From Deltaproteobacteria bacterium (GTDB lineage Bacteria; Myxococcota_A; UBA9042; PHBI01), in the NCBI GenBank assembly GCA_020632715.1, contig JACKFA010000011.1:248001-312000 (forward strand): DNA of 64,000 nucleotides. Direction: 5' to 3'. The notes beneath the pieces were generated by a model that did no database searches, had not been told where the DNA came from, and saw nothing but the letters and a program-made list of their open reading frames with translations. This document shows, in pieces, positions 18,750 to 28,694 of the stretch; within the stretch, counting starts at the first letter, position 1, and every line of letters begins with the position of its first letter. A program made the translations under genes and the position numbers.

Positions 18750-19640
18750 CTAGAACCTGAAGCCCACGGACGCGTTGAACCCGAACTCCCCGCTCGTGAT
18801 GGTGGGCGTCGTCAACGCCCCCTGCAGCACCACGTGCCCGAAGAGCGCCGTCGTCACACCGAGCTCCACGTCCGCCCGCGTCTGCGAGCGCTTGTAGCGC
18901 CCCGCCTCGTCGATCGTCGGCTTCGACCCGCTGAGCCAGTTCCAGTCCCACTTCAACCACAGGAGCACCGGCCCCGCCGCGATGTTCAGCTTGAAGGGCA
19001 TCCCGAGATACCCCCAGTGCACCGCGTACTTGCGCCCGTCCTTCTCGTAGCGCGCGTCGGCGCTCCCGAACCCGAGCCCGATGTCGAGCATCAGGTAGTC
19101 CCCGATCTGGGCCCCGAAGTACATGTTCAGCTTGTGCCCCGACAGCTCCCCGCCGCCCGGCAGGCTCCGCATGTACAGGTCGAGCTCGAACGCCTGGTCC
19201 TCGGCCGCGAGCATGGCCGCCGACGCCTCCTCGGTCGCCCGCAGCATCGCCTGCCGCTCGGCCTCGCTGCGATACACCGTCTCCGTGATGATGTAGTTCC
19301 CGCTGCGGTAGCTCGTGACGCTCTTCGGCGAGTTCGCCGCCATGCTCCCCGCGATCGAGTTCAGGAGCGCGAAGAAGAGCCCCGTCACGTGCCCCTTCCG
19401 CTCCGTGTAGCGGAGGCCGACCACCTTCGGGTAGGCCCCCTCGGAGAGCACCCCGAACTGCCCCGCCCCCGCGCCGTAGAGCGCCGTGAACGCGCCCCAC
19501 CGCCCGTGCAGGAGCGAGAGCCCCGCGTCCCCGATCGCGTAATCGTCGAAAGGCTCGAGCTCCGCCCGCGCCGCCGTCGTCCCCGCGCCGAGCGCAACGA
19601 TCAGCGCTACGCTCGCGACCAACCGCCTGGTTCGTCCCAC
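18750..19640 (-). CDS. Outer-membrane beta-barrel-like protein, operon partner
   Basis: A 296-aa exported protein: the signal peptide ends near A-A-R-A, followed by barrel-like alternating strands and a C-terminal N-A-S-V-G-F-R-F with the terminal Phe expected of BAM substrates. GTG at 19640 was chosen because GGAGGG lies 5 nt upstream; a longer frame would put 33 non-signal residues in front. It leads the two-gene barrel operon. Upstream are a perfect TGAGCA palindrome (19719-19734) and a weaker one (19656-19671). The ligand or substrate is unknown. Confidence 0.8.
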   Translation of the reverse strand: MGRTRRLVASVALIVALGAGTTAARAELEPFDDYAIGDAGLSLLHGRWGAFTALYGAGAGQFGVLSEGAYPKVVGLRYTERKGHVTGLFFALLNSIAGSMAANSPKSVTSYRSGNYIITETVYRSEAERQAMLRATEEASAAMLAAEDQAFELDLYMRSLPGGGELSGHKLNMYFGAQIGDYLMLDIGLGFGSADARYEKDGRKYAVHWGYLGMPFKLNIAAGPVLLWLKWDWNWLSGSKPTIDEAGRYKRSQTRADVELGVTTALFGHVVLQGALTTPTITSGEFGFNASVGFRF

Positions 19641-19655
19641 GTGTCCCTCCACTTC

Positions 19656-19671
19656 TGAGCTGTCCTGCTTG
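19656..19671. promoter_or_regulatory. Degenerate TGAGC-N6-GCT palindrome
   Basis: TGAGCTGTCCTGCTTG matches the TGAGCA-N4-TGCTCA pattern at 13 of 16 expected positions or spacers. It lies 16 bp upstream of the barrel gene start, 48 bp from the perfect site at 19719. It could be a second, weaker site. Confidence 0.3.
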
Positions 19672-19718
19672 AGCAGTAGTCGTAACAGGAGACGTTGTCT
19701 CCGGCGACTCTCAAAAGA

Positions 19719-19734
19719 TGAGCAACTGTGCTCA
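19719..19734. promoter_or_regulatory. TGAGCA-N4-TGCTCA palindrome (site 3)
   Basis: TGAGCAACTGTGCTCA, perfect palindrome between divergent genes: 78 bp upstream of the barrel operon start (19640) and 184 bp upstream of the 1827-aa lipoprotein start (19919). One site could control both directions. Confidence 0.65.
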
Positions 19735-19836
19735 GCCACCGCGCGCCGTAGTCAGCCGCCGCGCCCGCGCGCCGACCGGCTGGCCGGAAAAGGCTTGCGG
19801 GCCGCGGACAACTGGGCCACTCTTCAGAAACCCCTA

Positions 19837-19856
19837 CGGCTGTAAAAGTACAGCCG
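19837..19856. repeat. Short hairpin in the leader of the 19919 gene
   Basis: CGGCTGT (19837-19843) and ACAGCCG (19850-19856) pair perfectly around AAAAGT. It lies about 63 bp before the start codon and could be an operator or an mRNA leader hairpin. Confidence 0.35.
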
Positions 19857-19918
19857 ACCACCGACACAGACGAACCGTTCGGGCCACGTGCCGAGACACC
19901 TTGCGGGAGGCGTCCGTC

Positions 19919-22900
19919 ATGCTGCGTTTCTCTTTCGCCCTCGTCGCGGCGTTCGCGATGGCCCCTGTCGCGTGCCAGGACGGCGCCCCGGTGCCGGCGC
20001 CCGGCTCCCCGACGCCCCCCACCGACCCCACGTCGCCGGTCGCCCCCACCGCGCCTCCGACGACGGCGCCGGGCCGACCCGACCTCCCGGTCCCGCAGGT
20101 GCTGCCGCGGGAGACCGTGCCCCTCCTCGAGCTCGCGGTCGCGCCGCACGCCGTGACGCTCAGCGGCGCGGACGCCCGCTACGCCTTCCCGACGACCCTC
20201 TCCGGCACCGACTTCGTGCGCCTCGCGGCTGGCGGAGTCGCGCTCGGGACGCGCCCGGTGGCGCTCCTCGCCGGCGACGCCTCGCTCCCGCTCGCGCCCG
20301 CGGCGCTCGAGCGCGCGCGCTTCCCGAGCGGCGACGTCCTGAGCTACCCCGAGCTCGCCGCGGGGGTGACCCTCCGCTACCGCGTCCAGGCGCGCTCGGT
20401 CGCGGAGTCGTACCACCTCGATCGTGTCCCCGCCGGCGTCTCCGCCGACCACGACCTCCTCCTGGTCGAAGAGATCGTCATCGACAGCTTCGCCGACGCG
20501 GCCCCGCTCCTCGACGTGGACGGCGAGCTCGTGACGCTCCCTGCGAGCGTCCGCACCCGCGGTCCCATCGCGCTCCTCGACGGCGACGGCGCCGTGCGCG
20601 TGCGGATCCCCGCCCCGGTCGCGTGGGACGACGCCGCGGGCCAGGTGCGCGTCCCGATCGAGCACGGCCTCACCGTGGACGAGCGCGGCGACGGCCACTA
20701 CTTCCTGCGCGTCCCGGGGAGCTACCTCGCGGCGGCGACCTACCCTGTCGTCGTCGACCCGCACCTCGACTTCGTCGGCGGTCAGGTCGAGTGCTCCACG
20801 GACTGGGTCGGCTGCACCGAGGCGAGCTGCGACGCCTGCAACGACGGCAACAGCTGCACGGCCGACCAGTGCCTCGGCGGGCTCTGCGTGCGGACCCTGC
20901 GGGACGACGTCGTCGCCGACCTCGACGTGTGCACGGACCCCGGCGGGAGCGCCATCGGCGTGTGCCGCGGCGACGGCCACTGCGACACGTCCCCGGCGCG
21001 CGACGCCGGGGCGTGCGGCTGGAGCTGGAACCCGTGCCTCGTCGCGACCTCCGATCCGGCCGACGATCTCTGCGCCGCCGAGCCCGTCGCGGACGGCCTC
21101 GCCTGCTTCACCGTCGGCACCTGCCAGGCCGGCGCGTGCGACTTCGCCGCCGCCGCCGCCGACACGCCGTGCCGGGACGCCCTCGACTGCAACTACCGGA
21201 ACGGCGACTTCTGCCGGACCTACGCGTGCGAGCCGGTTTCCGGCGCCGACGCGGGCGCCGACGTCCGCCGCTGCGCGCTCGTCGGCGACGCGGAGGCCGG
21301 CGACGCGTGCGCCTGGGGGACCTGCGAGCCCGGGTCGGACCCGGACGGCGGCGCTCTCGAATGCCTCGCCCCGCCACCCCCCTGCGACGACGGCTGGTGC
21401 AGCGTCTTCGTCGACGCGGCGTGGGCCGGGGGGCTCTCGAACGAGTGCGTGACCGGGGTGGTCGCGGACGGCGCGTGCCCGGCCGCGTGGTACCGCGACA
21501 CGGCGTGCGACTTCGAAGGGCTCGACGGCGCGCCGTGCGCGAGCGGCCAGGGGGTGTGCACGCTCACGGGCGAGAGCTTCGCGGGCGAGCGCGATCTCAT
21601 CGCGTGGTCCTTCTGCCTCGAGGCGTGCAACGCCGCGAACTGCAAGGATCCCGCGTGGCTCTCGCGCACGCCCTACAACTACCGGAAGGGCGTCGACCCG
21701 ACGATGAGCCCGGACTGCTACGCGAGCGCGTGCGTCGACTGGGACACGGAGCTCCCGGTGCCCGACGGGGCGCCCGGCGTGTGCGCTGCACCATCGCCCG
21801 CACCGGCTGGAATGGCCTGCGAGGGCGACGGCACCTGCGATTCTATGATGCACTGCATCAAGACCTGCGCCGGGACGACGTGCGACGCCGGCGAGGCCTG
21901 CGACGACGTGTTCGACCCGGCGATCGGGACGACGCGCGCCGTGTGCGTCGCCGCGTGCGACCCCGCGACGGCGACGTGCTGCGAGGGGGACGCGGACTGC
22001 GCGGCGAACGAGGTCTGCGACGCTGGCGGGAGCTGTGTCCCGGGGCCGTGCGCCGACGGCTCGTGCGGGCAGCCGCTCACGCTCGTCATCGAGGCGGTCG
22101 ACCAGGACGGGGAGGCGCTCCCGGGGGTCACCTTGAACCTCGACGGGGCCGACGTGGCGCTCCCGGCGACGGTCGCCGCGGTGTCGGGCGTGCCGCTCGC
22201 GGCGACGCGCGCGACGTTCTGCGGGGGCGACTTCCCCATCGACGCGGGCCTCCTCGTCCCGGCGCTCGACGGCACCGTGACGACCGCGCTGCCTGCGGGC
22301 ACGAGCGCGTCCGAGGCGACGCCCGGGGCGTCGGTCCTGCGCCTCGCGTTCGAGAACCGGACCCCGCACGTGCTCTGGAACTTCGAGAACACGGGCTCGC
22401 TCGGCGCCGCGTGGAAGGACGCGGTCGACGGCTGGATCCCCCAGGAGCGGCGCGGCGTCCCGGTCATCGACGCCGGCGGGGTGGGCAACGCGATCTCGCT
22501 CGTCGACGTGCCCGGCAACCAGCCCGTCCAGGCGTACGCGCGCCTCACCAGCACCGGAGGGCGCTTCTCCAATGACGCGAGCCTCCGCCAGCGGGACTTC
22601 CTCGCCGCCGAGTCGTGGACGATCGAGCTCATGTTCGAGAACGGGAAGCTCCTCCAGAGCGGCATGTCGCCGCGGCTCACGACCCAGCCGAGCCGGCTCC
22701 GGCTGACCCTCGGCAGCGGCGGCTTCGCGACGAGCATCACGGACGCGAGCTTCTCCTTCAACGGCGTCGGGCGCCGCCAGCTCGACTACGTGACGGAGGG
22801 CTGGCACCACGTCGCGCTCCGCTACGACCACGTGACCGGCGACCTCACCCTCTTCCTCGACGGCGTCACGTTCACGGGCTGGACCACGAACCTCGGGGCG

Positions 22901-25402
22901 GGGACGGTGCTCCCGCGCGGGACCGGGATCTACTTCGGGGATCGCTACGGACCCGCCGACGTCCTCGTCGACGAGTACGCAGGCTACGTCGGCGCGCTCT
23001 CCCCCGACCTCATCAACCGCCACGCGCGCGACGCGCTCGACCTCCACCTCCCGTACGCGACCTGCACGCCGCCGCGGGCGCTCGTGCCCGTCGACGACGA
23101 GCCGGAGTCGACCTCGCTCCCGGCCGGCCTCGACGCGCGCCACCTCGCGCCGGGCTACCCCGACTACGCCGAGGCGTCCGGTGGCCCCGACGTGGTCCTG
23201 CCGCTCGCGCAGCTCGCGAGCTACCCGCTCCCGCGCTTCCGGCCGGGGCACACGCTGCCGCCGCTCGCGAGCTGGTCCGGGATGGGCTACATCGCCGGCC
23301 AGGGGCAGGGGCTCTCGACGGCGACGCTGAACGCGCGCAAAGTCGCGATCCTCGAGGAGATGGCGGCGCGCTGGCACTACTACCTGAAGCTCTCGGACAA
23401 CGTGGGCCGGAGCAACCCCGAGGCCGCCATCAGCGCGCTCGCGAACGCCCACCCCGAGTGGCGGACGTTCGTCATCGGGCTCTGGCCGCAGCTCGTGAAC
23501 GGCTCGTACAACGGCTTCGTCCTCGACGCGGACGACCAGGCGTACCTCGACGCGCGCGGGATGGCGCTCCTGAGCGGGCCGTTCATCAAGGGCGGGCTCA
23601 CTCAGCTCTCCCTCGAGCACTTCCCGAACGACGGGACGGACGTCCTGTCGAACCACAACAGCCCCGTGGCGCTCCAGACGTGGGCCATCGACGGGAAGGC
23701 CATGGCGTTCAAGCTCGGGAAGTTCACGAGCCAGCTCGGCCCGCGCGTCGCGGCAGGCGCGAACGCGATCGACCTCTACAACGAGAACGACGAGGTCGTC
23801 TCGACGCGGAACATGCCCGCGTCCTCGGTGGCCGGCGACCCCGTGCTGCTCCAGATGTTCGAGGACTACGCGGGGGCCGGCGCCATCGACGCGAGCACGG
23901 ACCCGCCGACCCTCGACGGCCCGTCGCTGACGCTCTTCCTCGGCTACGCGCACACCCTCGTGCGCGGCGCCTACATGGAGCAGATCGGCCTCGCCCTCCC
24001 CGGCGCGGTCCTGACCGTGTACGCGGTCGACGGCTTCAATCAGTACCGCCCGGCCTACGAGGAGGCGCGCTTCATCCAGACGCCGGTCGACGGGATGCAC
24101 CGGCCGACGCCCGACCTGTACCCGCGGCAGCCGTCGTGGTGGTACACGGGCGCGGGCGCGTGGCACGGGTTCACGTGGCCCGGGCAGGCGCGCAAGAAGG
24201 AGATCGAGCAGGGCGACAAGCTCTTCTGGCCGTTCCTCGCGGCCGGGTGGGCGAACGACCCGAGGAGCACGATGCTCCCGGGGCAGTGGCTCGGGCTCTG
24301 CAAGACCTGGGGCGTCATGGGGGCGGACAGCGCGTTCCCGGCGTTCTTCAGCCTGCAGAGCCCGTTCCCCGAGCCCGAGGGGTGGGTGTGGCAGATGGCC
24401 ATCCCGGCGTACGCGCAGGCGATCACGAGCCGCTACGAGGACGTGCTGCGGCAGGGGGACCTGGTCCTCGCGCGCGGCGGCTGGGCGGCGCAGGCCGGGG
24501 TGTACAAGGACTACTACAGCCTCTACAGCCCGAACCCGCAGGACCTCTTCGTGGCGCGGCGGCTCGGCGACCGCTGGGTCATCGCCGGCTCCGTGCAGAC
24601 GACGCTGAGCCGGGCGGGTTGGCGGCCGCTGTGGAAGATCGGGCGGGTCTACGTGGACCTCGACGGCGACGGCGAGAAGGACGAGATCCGGCTCCCGATC
24701 CGCCGCCAGGGCTCGGTGTACGTGCTCGACCGGAGCGTGACGCCGGCGACCCTCGTGCAGCTCGACCGCTGGCACGAGCCGTGGCACCCGTCGTACTGGC
24801 GGAGCTCGTTCGACTTCGACGCCGAGGTCGACGACGGGCGCAGCGCTGGGGCAGGGGCGGCCTGGGTCCCCGCGACCGAGCGGCCCGCGGGCGCAGGCGC
24901 GTACGACTTCAGCGACTTCACGAGCTACCTGCGCGTGGCGCCGGCGGCGGGCGCGGTGTGGTCGCCGACCCCGACCGCGGCCGAGGCGCCGCTCGCGGAC
25001 GCGCCGGCGGCGCGGTACGTGGTGCGCCCGCGGGAGCAGGTCGACCTCTACGTGTGGGTCCGGGCGCGCGTGGCCGACGGCGGCGTCGGGCGCGTCTACG
25101 TGCGGGTCTCGGAGGGCACGGCGGCCGAGCAGGGCGCTGAGATCGAGGTCGCCGGCGACGCGTGGGCCTGGTACCGCGTGGACGCCGGGAGCGGCGCCCC
25201 GGCGCGCTTCGACGGGCTCGCGCCGTGCACGCACGAGGTGCCCGCGGGCGGCGGCGCGCACTACGACGTCGAGCACGTGGTGACCGTGCGTCCGGGGTAC
25301 GATGGGCTCGAGATCGACCAGCTCGTGCTCACGCCGGACGCGGCGGACGACCCGGCGCTCCGCGCGCCCGAGAGCGCGCTCTCGGAGGTCGCGGACCGGT
25401 GA
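19919..25402 (+). CDS. Very large Cys-rich lipoprotein with LamG-like and sugar-enzyme-like regions
   Basis: An 1827-aa exported protein; the signal ends near P-V-A-C. Regions in order: Pro/Thr linker (25-60); a domain of about 220 residues ending T-Y-P-V-V-V-D-P-H, as in RHS/teneurin-like surface proteins; Cys-rich modules (about 285-720) of the C-x-D-G-x-x-C-T type; a LamG/concanavalin-like domain (about 800-1020: W-T-I-E-L-M-F and W-H-H-V-A-L-R-Y); a 500-residue segment with W-Y-Y/W-P-Q patterns reminiscent of TIM-barrel glycoside hydrolases (uncertain); and a C-terminal beta-sandwich like a carbohydrate-binding module. ATG follows GGGAGG by 8 nt. It probably binds or degrades a polysaccharide outside the cell. 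Confidence 0.75.
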   Translation: MLRFSFALVAAFAMAPVACQDGAPVPAPGSPTPPTDPTSPVAPTAPPTTAPGRPDLPVPQVLPRETVPLLELAVAPHAVTLSGADARYAFPTTLSGTDFVRLAAGGVALGTRPVALLAGDASLPLAPAALERARFPSGDVLSYPELAAGVTLRYRVQARSVAESYHLDRVPAGVSADHDLLLVEEIVIDSFADAAPLLDVDGELVTLPASVRTRGPIALLDGDGAVRVRIPAPVAWDDAAGQVRVPIEHGLTVDERGDGHYFLRVPGSYLAAATYPVVVDPHLDFVGGQVECSTDWVGCTEASCDACNDGNSCTADQCLGGLCVRTLRDDVVADLDVCTDPGGSAIGVCRGDGHCDTSPARDAGACGWSWNPCLVATSDPADDLCAAEPVADGLACFTVGTCQAGACDFAAAAADTPCRDALDCNYRNGDFCRTYACEPVSGADAGADVRRCALVGDAEAGDACAWGTCEPGSDPDGGALECLAPPPPCDDGWCSVFVDAAWAGGLSNECVTGVVADGACPAAWYRDTACDFEGLDGAPCASGQGVCTLTGESFAGERDLIAWSFCLEACNAANCKDPAWLSRTPYNYRKGVDPTMSPDCYASACVDWDTELPVPDGAPGVCAAPSPAPAGMACEGDGTCDSMMHCIKTCAGTTCDAGEACDDVFDPAIGTTRAVCVAACDPATATCCEGDADCAANEVCDAGGSCVPGPCADGSCGQPLTLVIEAVDQDGEALPGVTLNLDGADVALPATVAAVSGVPLAATRATFCGGDFPIDAGLLVPALDGTVTTALPAGTSASEATPGASVLRLAFENRTPHVLWNFENTGSLGAAWKDAVDGWIPQERRGVPVIDAGGVGNAISLVDVPGNQPVQAYARLTSTGGRFSNDASLRQRDFLAAESWTIELMFENGKLLQSGMSPRLTTQPSRLRLTLGSGGFATSITDASFSFNGVGRRQLDYVTEGWHHVALRYDHVTGDLTLFLDGVTFTGWTTNLGAGTVLPRGTGIYFGDRYGPADVLVDEYAGYVGALSPDLINRHARDALDLHLPYATCTPPRALVPVDDEPESTSLPAGLDARHLAPGYPDYAEASGGPDVVLPLAQLASYPLPRFRPGHTLPPLASWSGMGYIAGQGQGLSTATLNARKVAILEEMAARWHYYLKLSDNVGRSNPEAAISALANAHPEWRTFVIGLWPQLVNGSYNGFVLDADDQAYLDARGMALLSGPFIKGGLTQLSLEHFPNDGTDVLSNHNSPVALQTWAIDGKAMAFKLGKFTSQLGPRVAAGANAIDLYNENDEVVSTRNMPASSVAGDPVLLQMFEDYAGAGAIDASTDPPTLDGPSLTLFLGYAHTLVRGAYMEQIGLALPGAVLTVYAVDGFNQYRPAYEEARFIQTPVDGMHRPTPDLYPRQPSWWYTGAGAWHGFTWPGQARKKEIEQGDKLFWPFLAAGWANDPRSTMLPGQWLGLCKTWGVMGADSAFPAFFSLQSPFPEPEGWVWQMAIPAYAQAITSRYEDVLRQGDLVLARGGWAAQAGVYKDYYSLYSPNPQDLFVARRLGDRWVIAGSVQTTLSRAGWRPLWKIGRVYVDLDGDGEKDEIRLPIRRQGSVYVLDRSVTPATLVQLDRWHEPWHPSYWRSSFDFDAEVDDGRSAGAGAAWVPATERPAGAGAYDFSDFTSYLRVAPAAGAVWSPTPTAAEAPLADAPAARYVVRPREQVDLYVWVRARVADGGVGRVYVRVSEGTAAEQGAEIEVAGDAWAWYRVDAGSGAPARFDGLAPCTHEVPAGGGAHYDVEHVVTVRPGYDGLEIDQLVLTPDAADDPALRAPESALSEVADR

Positions 25403-25553
25403 CCCCATCATCTGGAGGGGTCCGGCGAGGTGCCGCGGCCCGGCGCTCGGCGCGACCGGACCCGGTCACCCTCGACGCGCGGCCGCCCGTTCGAGCACTC
25501 CTACCCAGCCATCCGTCAGCGAGCGCCGCGCGACTGAGAAGGCGCCGCGGTCA

Positions 25554-26417
25554 TCAGGCCTCGCGCTTCCGGATGAGCCCCTCCTGCGTCGTCGACGCCA
25601 CGAGGTGCCCGTCCCGCGTGAAGAACTGCCCGCGCACGAGCCCGCGCGCCCCGCTCGCCGACGGGCTGTCGATCACGTAGAGCAGCCACTCGTCGAAGCG
25701 GAACGGGCGGTGGAACCACATCGCGTGGTCGAGCGACGCCACCTGCATCGCCGGCTGCAGCCACGACGCGCCGTGCGGCTGCATCGACGTCCCGAGGAAG
25801 TTGAAGTCCGACGCGTACGCGAGCAGGTACTGGTGGATCGACGGCGCGTCCGGCAGCGCCCCGCTCGTCCGGTACCAGAGCCTCCGCGCCGGCGGCCGCA
25901 CCTTCGGCCGCAGCGGATCGTACGGCTCCACCGGGCGCACCTCGATCGGCCGCTCCGCGAGCGCCTGCGCCCGCATCCGCTCCGGGATCCGGTCCGCCAC
26001 GAGCGCGGCGAGCTCCGCCTCGCTCTTGAGCGACTCGGGCGGCGGCGCGTCCGGCATCGCCGCCTCGTGCTCGAAGCCGCCCTCGTGCACCTGGAACGAC
26101 GCCGACATGCTGAAGATGGGCTTCCCGCCCTGGATCGCGACCACGCGCCGCGTCGTGAAGCTCGACCCGTCGCGGATCCGGTCCACGTCGTACACGATCG
26201 GGCGGTTCGCCGCGCCCGGGCGCATGAAGTAGCCGTGCAGCGAGTGCACGGCGCGCCCCTCGGGCACCGTCTGCTCCGCGGCCGACAGCGCCTGCCCGAG
26301 CACCTGCCCGCCGAAGACCCGCCCCCAGCCGAGGTCCTGGCTCTCTCCGCGGAACAGGTTCTCCTCGATACGCTCGAGCCCAAGCAGCCTCACGAGCTCG
26401 TCGAGCACGGTCCCCAC
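25554..26417 (-). CDS. tesB: Acyl-CoA thioesterase II
   Basis: A 287-aa protein of normal TesB length with two hot-dog halves. It shows R-V-F-G-G-Q-V-L-G-Q-A near residue 35, H-S-L-H-G-Y-F near 60, and the highly conserved S-L-D-H-A-M-W-F-H-R region with the catalytic Asp near residue 230. The family hydrolyses medium- and long-chain acyl-CoA to free fatty acid and CoA in the cytoplasm. GTG start at 26417 is preceded by GGGAGGGG at 6 nt. It stands alone, convergent with the gene before it. A 17-bp palindrome lies about 110 bp upstream. It is one of the few metabolic genes in the window. Confidence 0.95.
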   Translation of the reverse strand: MGTVLDELVRLLGLERIEENLFRGESQDLGWGRVFGGQVLGQALSAAEQTVPEGRAVHSLHGYFMRPGAANRPIVYDVDRIRDGSSFTTRRVVAIQGGKPIFSMSASFQVHEGGFEHEAAMPDAPPPESLKSEAELAALVADRIPERMRAQALAERPIEVRPVEPYDPLRPKVRPPARRLWYRTSGALPDAPSIHQYLLAYASDFNFLGTSMQPHGASWLQPAMQVASLDHAMWFHRPFRFDEWLLYVIDSPSASGARGLVRGQFFTRDGHLVASTTQEGLIRKREA

Positions 26418-26525
26418 GGCGTCCCCTCCCGGTCGTCCACCACCGGGAGAGTGGACCAGAACCGCCCCGGAGGCCAGCGCGGACGCCTCCTATCCCGCAA
26501 TGCACAAACGGCGAAACCGCCCATT

Positions 26526-26542
26526 GTTCAGAAAGTCTGAAC
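26526..26542. promoter_or_regulatory. 17-bp palindrome upstream of tesB
   Basis: GTTCAGA-AAG-TCTGAAC is a perfect 7+3+7 palindrome 109 bp before the tesB start. A repressor or activator site is plausible, but no known consensus is claimed. Confidence 0.4.
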
Positions 26543-26588
26543 GGATCAGCGGCGCCGCGATCTCGCATCTGCACAACGGACGAGACGG

Positions 26589-28694
26589 TCAGTTCGGCAC
26601 GGCCACGTTGTCGTAGTGGTGCGCGACGCGCAGCACGCAGCTCACGCCGCTGCAGCCGGCGTCGTTCGTGCAGGCCGTGAACGTCCCGTCGCAGACCCGC
26701 GCGAGGCTCACCGCCCCGCTCGGCCACGCCACGGTCCCGACGGTCCAGAGGTCGTCGTAGGCGAGCTCCACGTCGGGCACCTCGAAGACCTTCTGCCCGT
26801 ACACGTACACGCGCACGGTCGCGAAGGCCGTCTGGAACTCGTTGTTCGCCCAGTAGTGCACGCCGATCGCGTAGACGAGCCCGCCCTCGGGGCCGTTGAA
26901 GTTCACGTTCTCGGGGCCGGCGCCGTCCTTGTCGTCGCGGTCGAGGCTCGGATCGTCCGCGGTGTCGCCCGCGACGCCCCAGTCCGGGTGCTTCTTGAAC
27001 CAGAAGGCGTCCTTCGCGAGGTCGAACCACGGGTCGTTCACGCCGTCGCCGTCGCCGTCGTGGCCGGAGTCGGCGCTCGGGTGCGCGAAGTGGAGATCGA
27101 GGTCGGTCCCGGGCGCCGTCGTCTCGTCCGGGTCGCTCGGCGTGCGCCACAGGAGCTCGATGTGGAGCGCCTGGCTCGGCGTCACGGTGACCGTCGTCTT
27201 CGCGGCCACGCACGACTCGGCGCCGGTCGCGTCCCAGACGCGCAGCCGGAACTCGTACTCGCCCGCGACGTTCGCCTCGAACGTCGGCGCCGTCGCGTCG
27301 GCGCCCGGCTTGAACACCGACTGCGAGCCCACGGGCTGCGACACGTCCCAGCTCCAGCGCGTGATGGCGCCCGCGCTCGAGTAGCTGTCGGCGCCGCTCA
27401 GGTGCACGGTCGACTGCGGCACGACCTCGTCCTCGCCCGCGCCCTTGGTGATGACGGCCACGGGGCAGCTCGGGTTCGCGCCGTAGCCCGACACGTCGAG
27501 GCGCGTGTCGCCGACGAACGCGTTCGAGCGCACGCTCACCTGCGCCGCCTCGAGCACGGGGGTCCCGCTCGCGTCGACGGCGGCGACGGCGGCCGGCGTG
27601 AAGTCGACCGCGAACGTGACGGCCTCCCCGGCCGCGATGGTGAGCGACTGCGGCGGCCGCACGGCGAACGCGCTGCTCCCGCCCTCGGCCATGGCGATCT
27701 CCGAGAGGACGAGCGGCTCGTCGCCACAGGACGTCACCGTGACCGTCTCGCTCACGGTCCTGCCGACCTGCCGCCCGCCGAACTCGAGCTTCCGCGGCGT
27801 GAGCGCGATGCACGGCCCGCCGGTGTTCGCCTTCAGCGGCACGACGGTGCCGGCTGCCGCGGCCGGGTCGTTCGAGAAGAGCGTCAGCTGCGCGGTCGCG
27901 GGCTCGGGGCCGGTAGGCGCGTAGGTCACGGCGACGGTCTCGGTCTGTCCGGGGGCGATGGTGAGGGGCGTCGCGAGGTCCACGGTCGCGGCGGTGCCGG
28001 CGCTCGCGGTGAAGGTCTCGGCGCCGAGGGTCACCTCGAAGCCCGGGTGCCCGCCGAGCGCGAGCCCGTCGACGACGAGGCTCGTGTTGCCGGCGTTCAG
28101 GAGGGAGAGCTGCTTGGTCGCGACCTCGCCCTGCCGTACCGGGCCGAAGTCGAGGGTCGTCGGCAGCACCTGGAGGTGGGGGCGCGGGTCGTCGACGGTG
28201 ACGTCGAGCGTGATGGTCGGCGCGCTGACGCCGTCGCGGACGGCGTTCGAGCGGAACGTGATGACGCCCGTCGGGATGACGCCGCCCGGGCTCGCGGGGG
28301 GCGTGTAGACGAGGTGGAAGGCGTAGCCGGTCGCGGAGGACGCGGGCACGACGATGTCGGCCGGGAGGGGCGCGCCGTCGGCGGTCGCGAGGGTGAGGAC
28401 GCCGACGGGGACGGAGGTGATGGTGATGGCGTCGAGCTCGAGGTCGCCGTTGCCGGTGTTGCGGATGGTGAGGACCTCGTCGGCGCCCTCGCCGTCGCCG
28501 CTGGTCGACAGGATGAAGGGCGCGTTGAAGGCGACGGGGGCGCCGCGGTGGCTGAGCTCGAGCGAGGCGATCTGGCCGGCGGTGACCTCGCCGGCGCCGC
28601 TGTCGGAGTCGCCGCAGGCGGCGAGCAGCGAGGCGAGCGCGAGGCCGACGGCGAGCGCGAGGGCGGCGCGCGGTGTGGGGGGCGATGTGGGCAA
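26589..28694 (-). CDS. Choice-of-anchor-D / PKD-like lipoprotein
   Basis: A 701-aa lipoprotein with lipobox L-L-A-A-C near residue 28. Three or more choice-of-anchor-D (HYDIN-like Ig) repeats cover about 45-420, each with the D-F-G-x-V-x-x-G pattern and N-x-G-x-x-x-L. A PKD-like domain follows (about 425-510: L-S-G-A-D-S-Y-S and W-S-W-D). The C-terminal 190 residues carry D-x-D-G-D-G calcium-like loops and T-D-L-D-L-H-F, a module I associate with myxobacterial surface proteins. A TTG start at 28694 is proposed because GGAGGAGG lies 6 nt before it and no ATG or GTG gives a proper signal peptide. Upstream lie a TGAGCA palindrome and a TTGACCGGGGG block. Confidence 0.8.
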   Translation of the reverse strand: MPTSPPTPRAALALAVGLALASLLAACGDSDSGAGEVTAGQIASLELSHRGAPVAFNAPFILSTSGDGEGADEVLTIRNTGNGDLELDAITITSVPVGVLTLATADGAPLPADIVVPASSATGYAFHLVYTPPASPGGVIPTGVITFRSNAVRDGVSAPTITLDVTVDDPRPHLQVLPTTLDFGPVRQGEVATKQLSLLNAGNTSLVVDGLALGGHPGFEVTLGAETFTASAGTAATVDLATPLTIAPGQTETVAVTYAPTGPEPATAQLTLFSNDPAAAAGTVVPLKANTGGPCIALTPRKLEFGGRQVGRTVSETVTVTSCGDEPLVLSEIAMAEGGSSAFAVRPPQSLTIAAGEAVTFAVDFTPAAVAAVDASGTPVLEAAQVSVRSNAFVGDTRLDVSGYGANPSCPVAVITKGAGEDEVVPQSTVHLSGADSYSSAGAITRWSWDVSQPVGSQSVFKPGADATAPTFEANVAGEYEFRLRVWDATGAESCVAAKTTVTVTPSQALHIELLWRTPSDPDETTAPGTDLDLHFAHPSADSGHDGDGDGVNDPWFDLAKDAFWFKKHPDWGVAGDTADDPSLDRDDKDGAGPENVNFNGPEGGLVYAIGVHYWANNEFQTAFATVRVYVYGQKVFEVPDVELAYDDLWTVGTVAWPSGAVSLARVCDGTFTACTNDAGCSGVSCVLRVAHHYDNVAVPN

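Noticed and set aside
25454..25467. GACCGG-AC-CCGGTC as a terminator
   Set aside because: A 2-nt loop is too small for a hairpin and no T tract follows.
25492..25507. CGAGCACTCCTACCCA, similar to the TGAGCA palindrome
   Set aside because: Right half is degraded and it lies between two convergent gene ends, where an operator would have no target.
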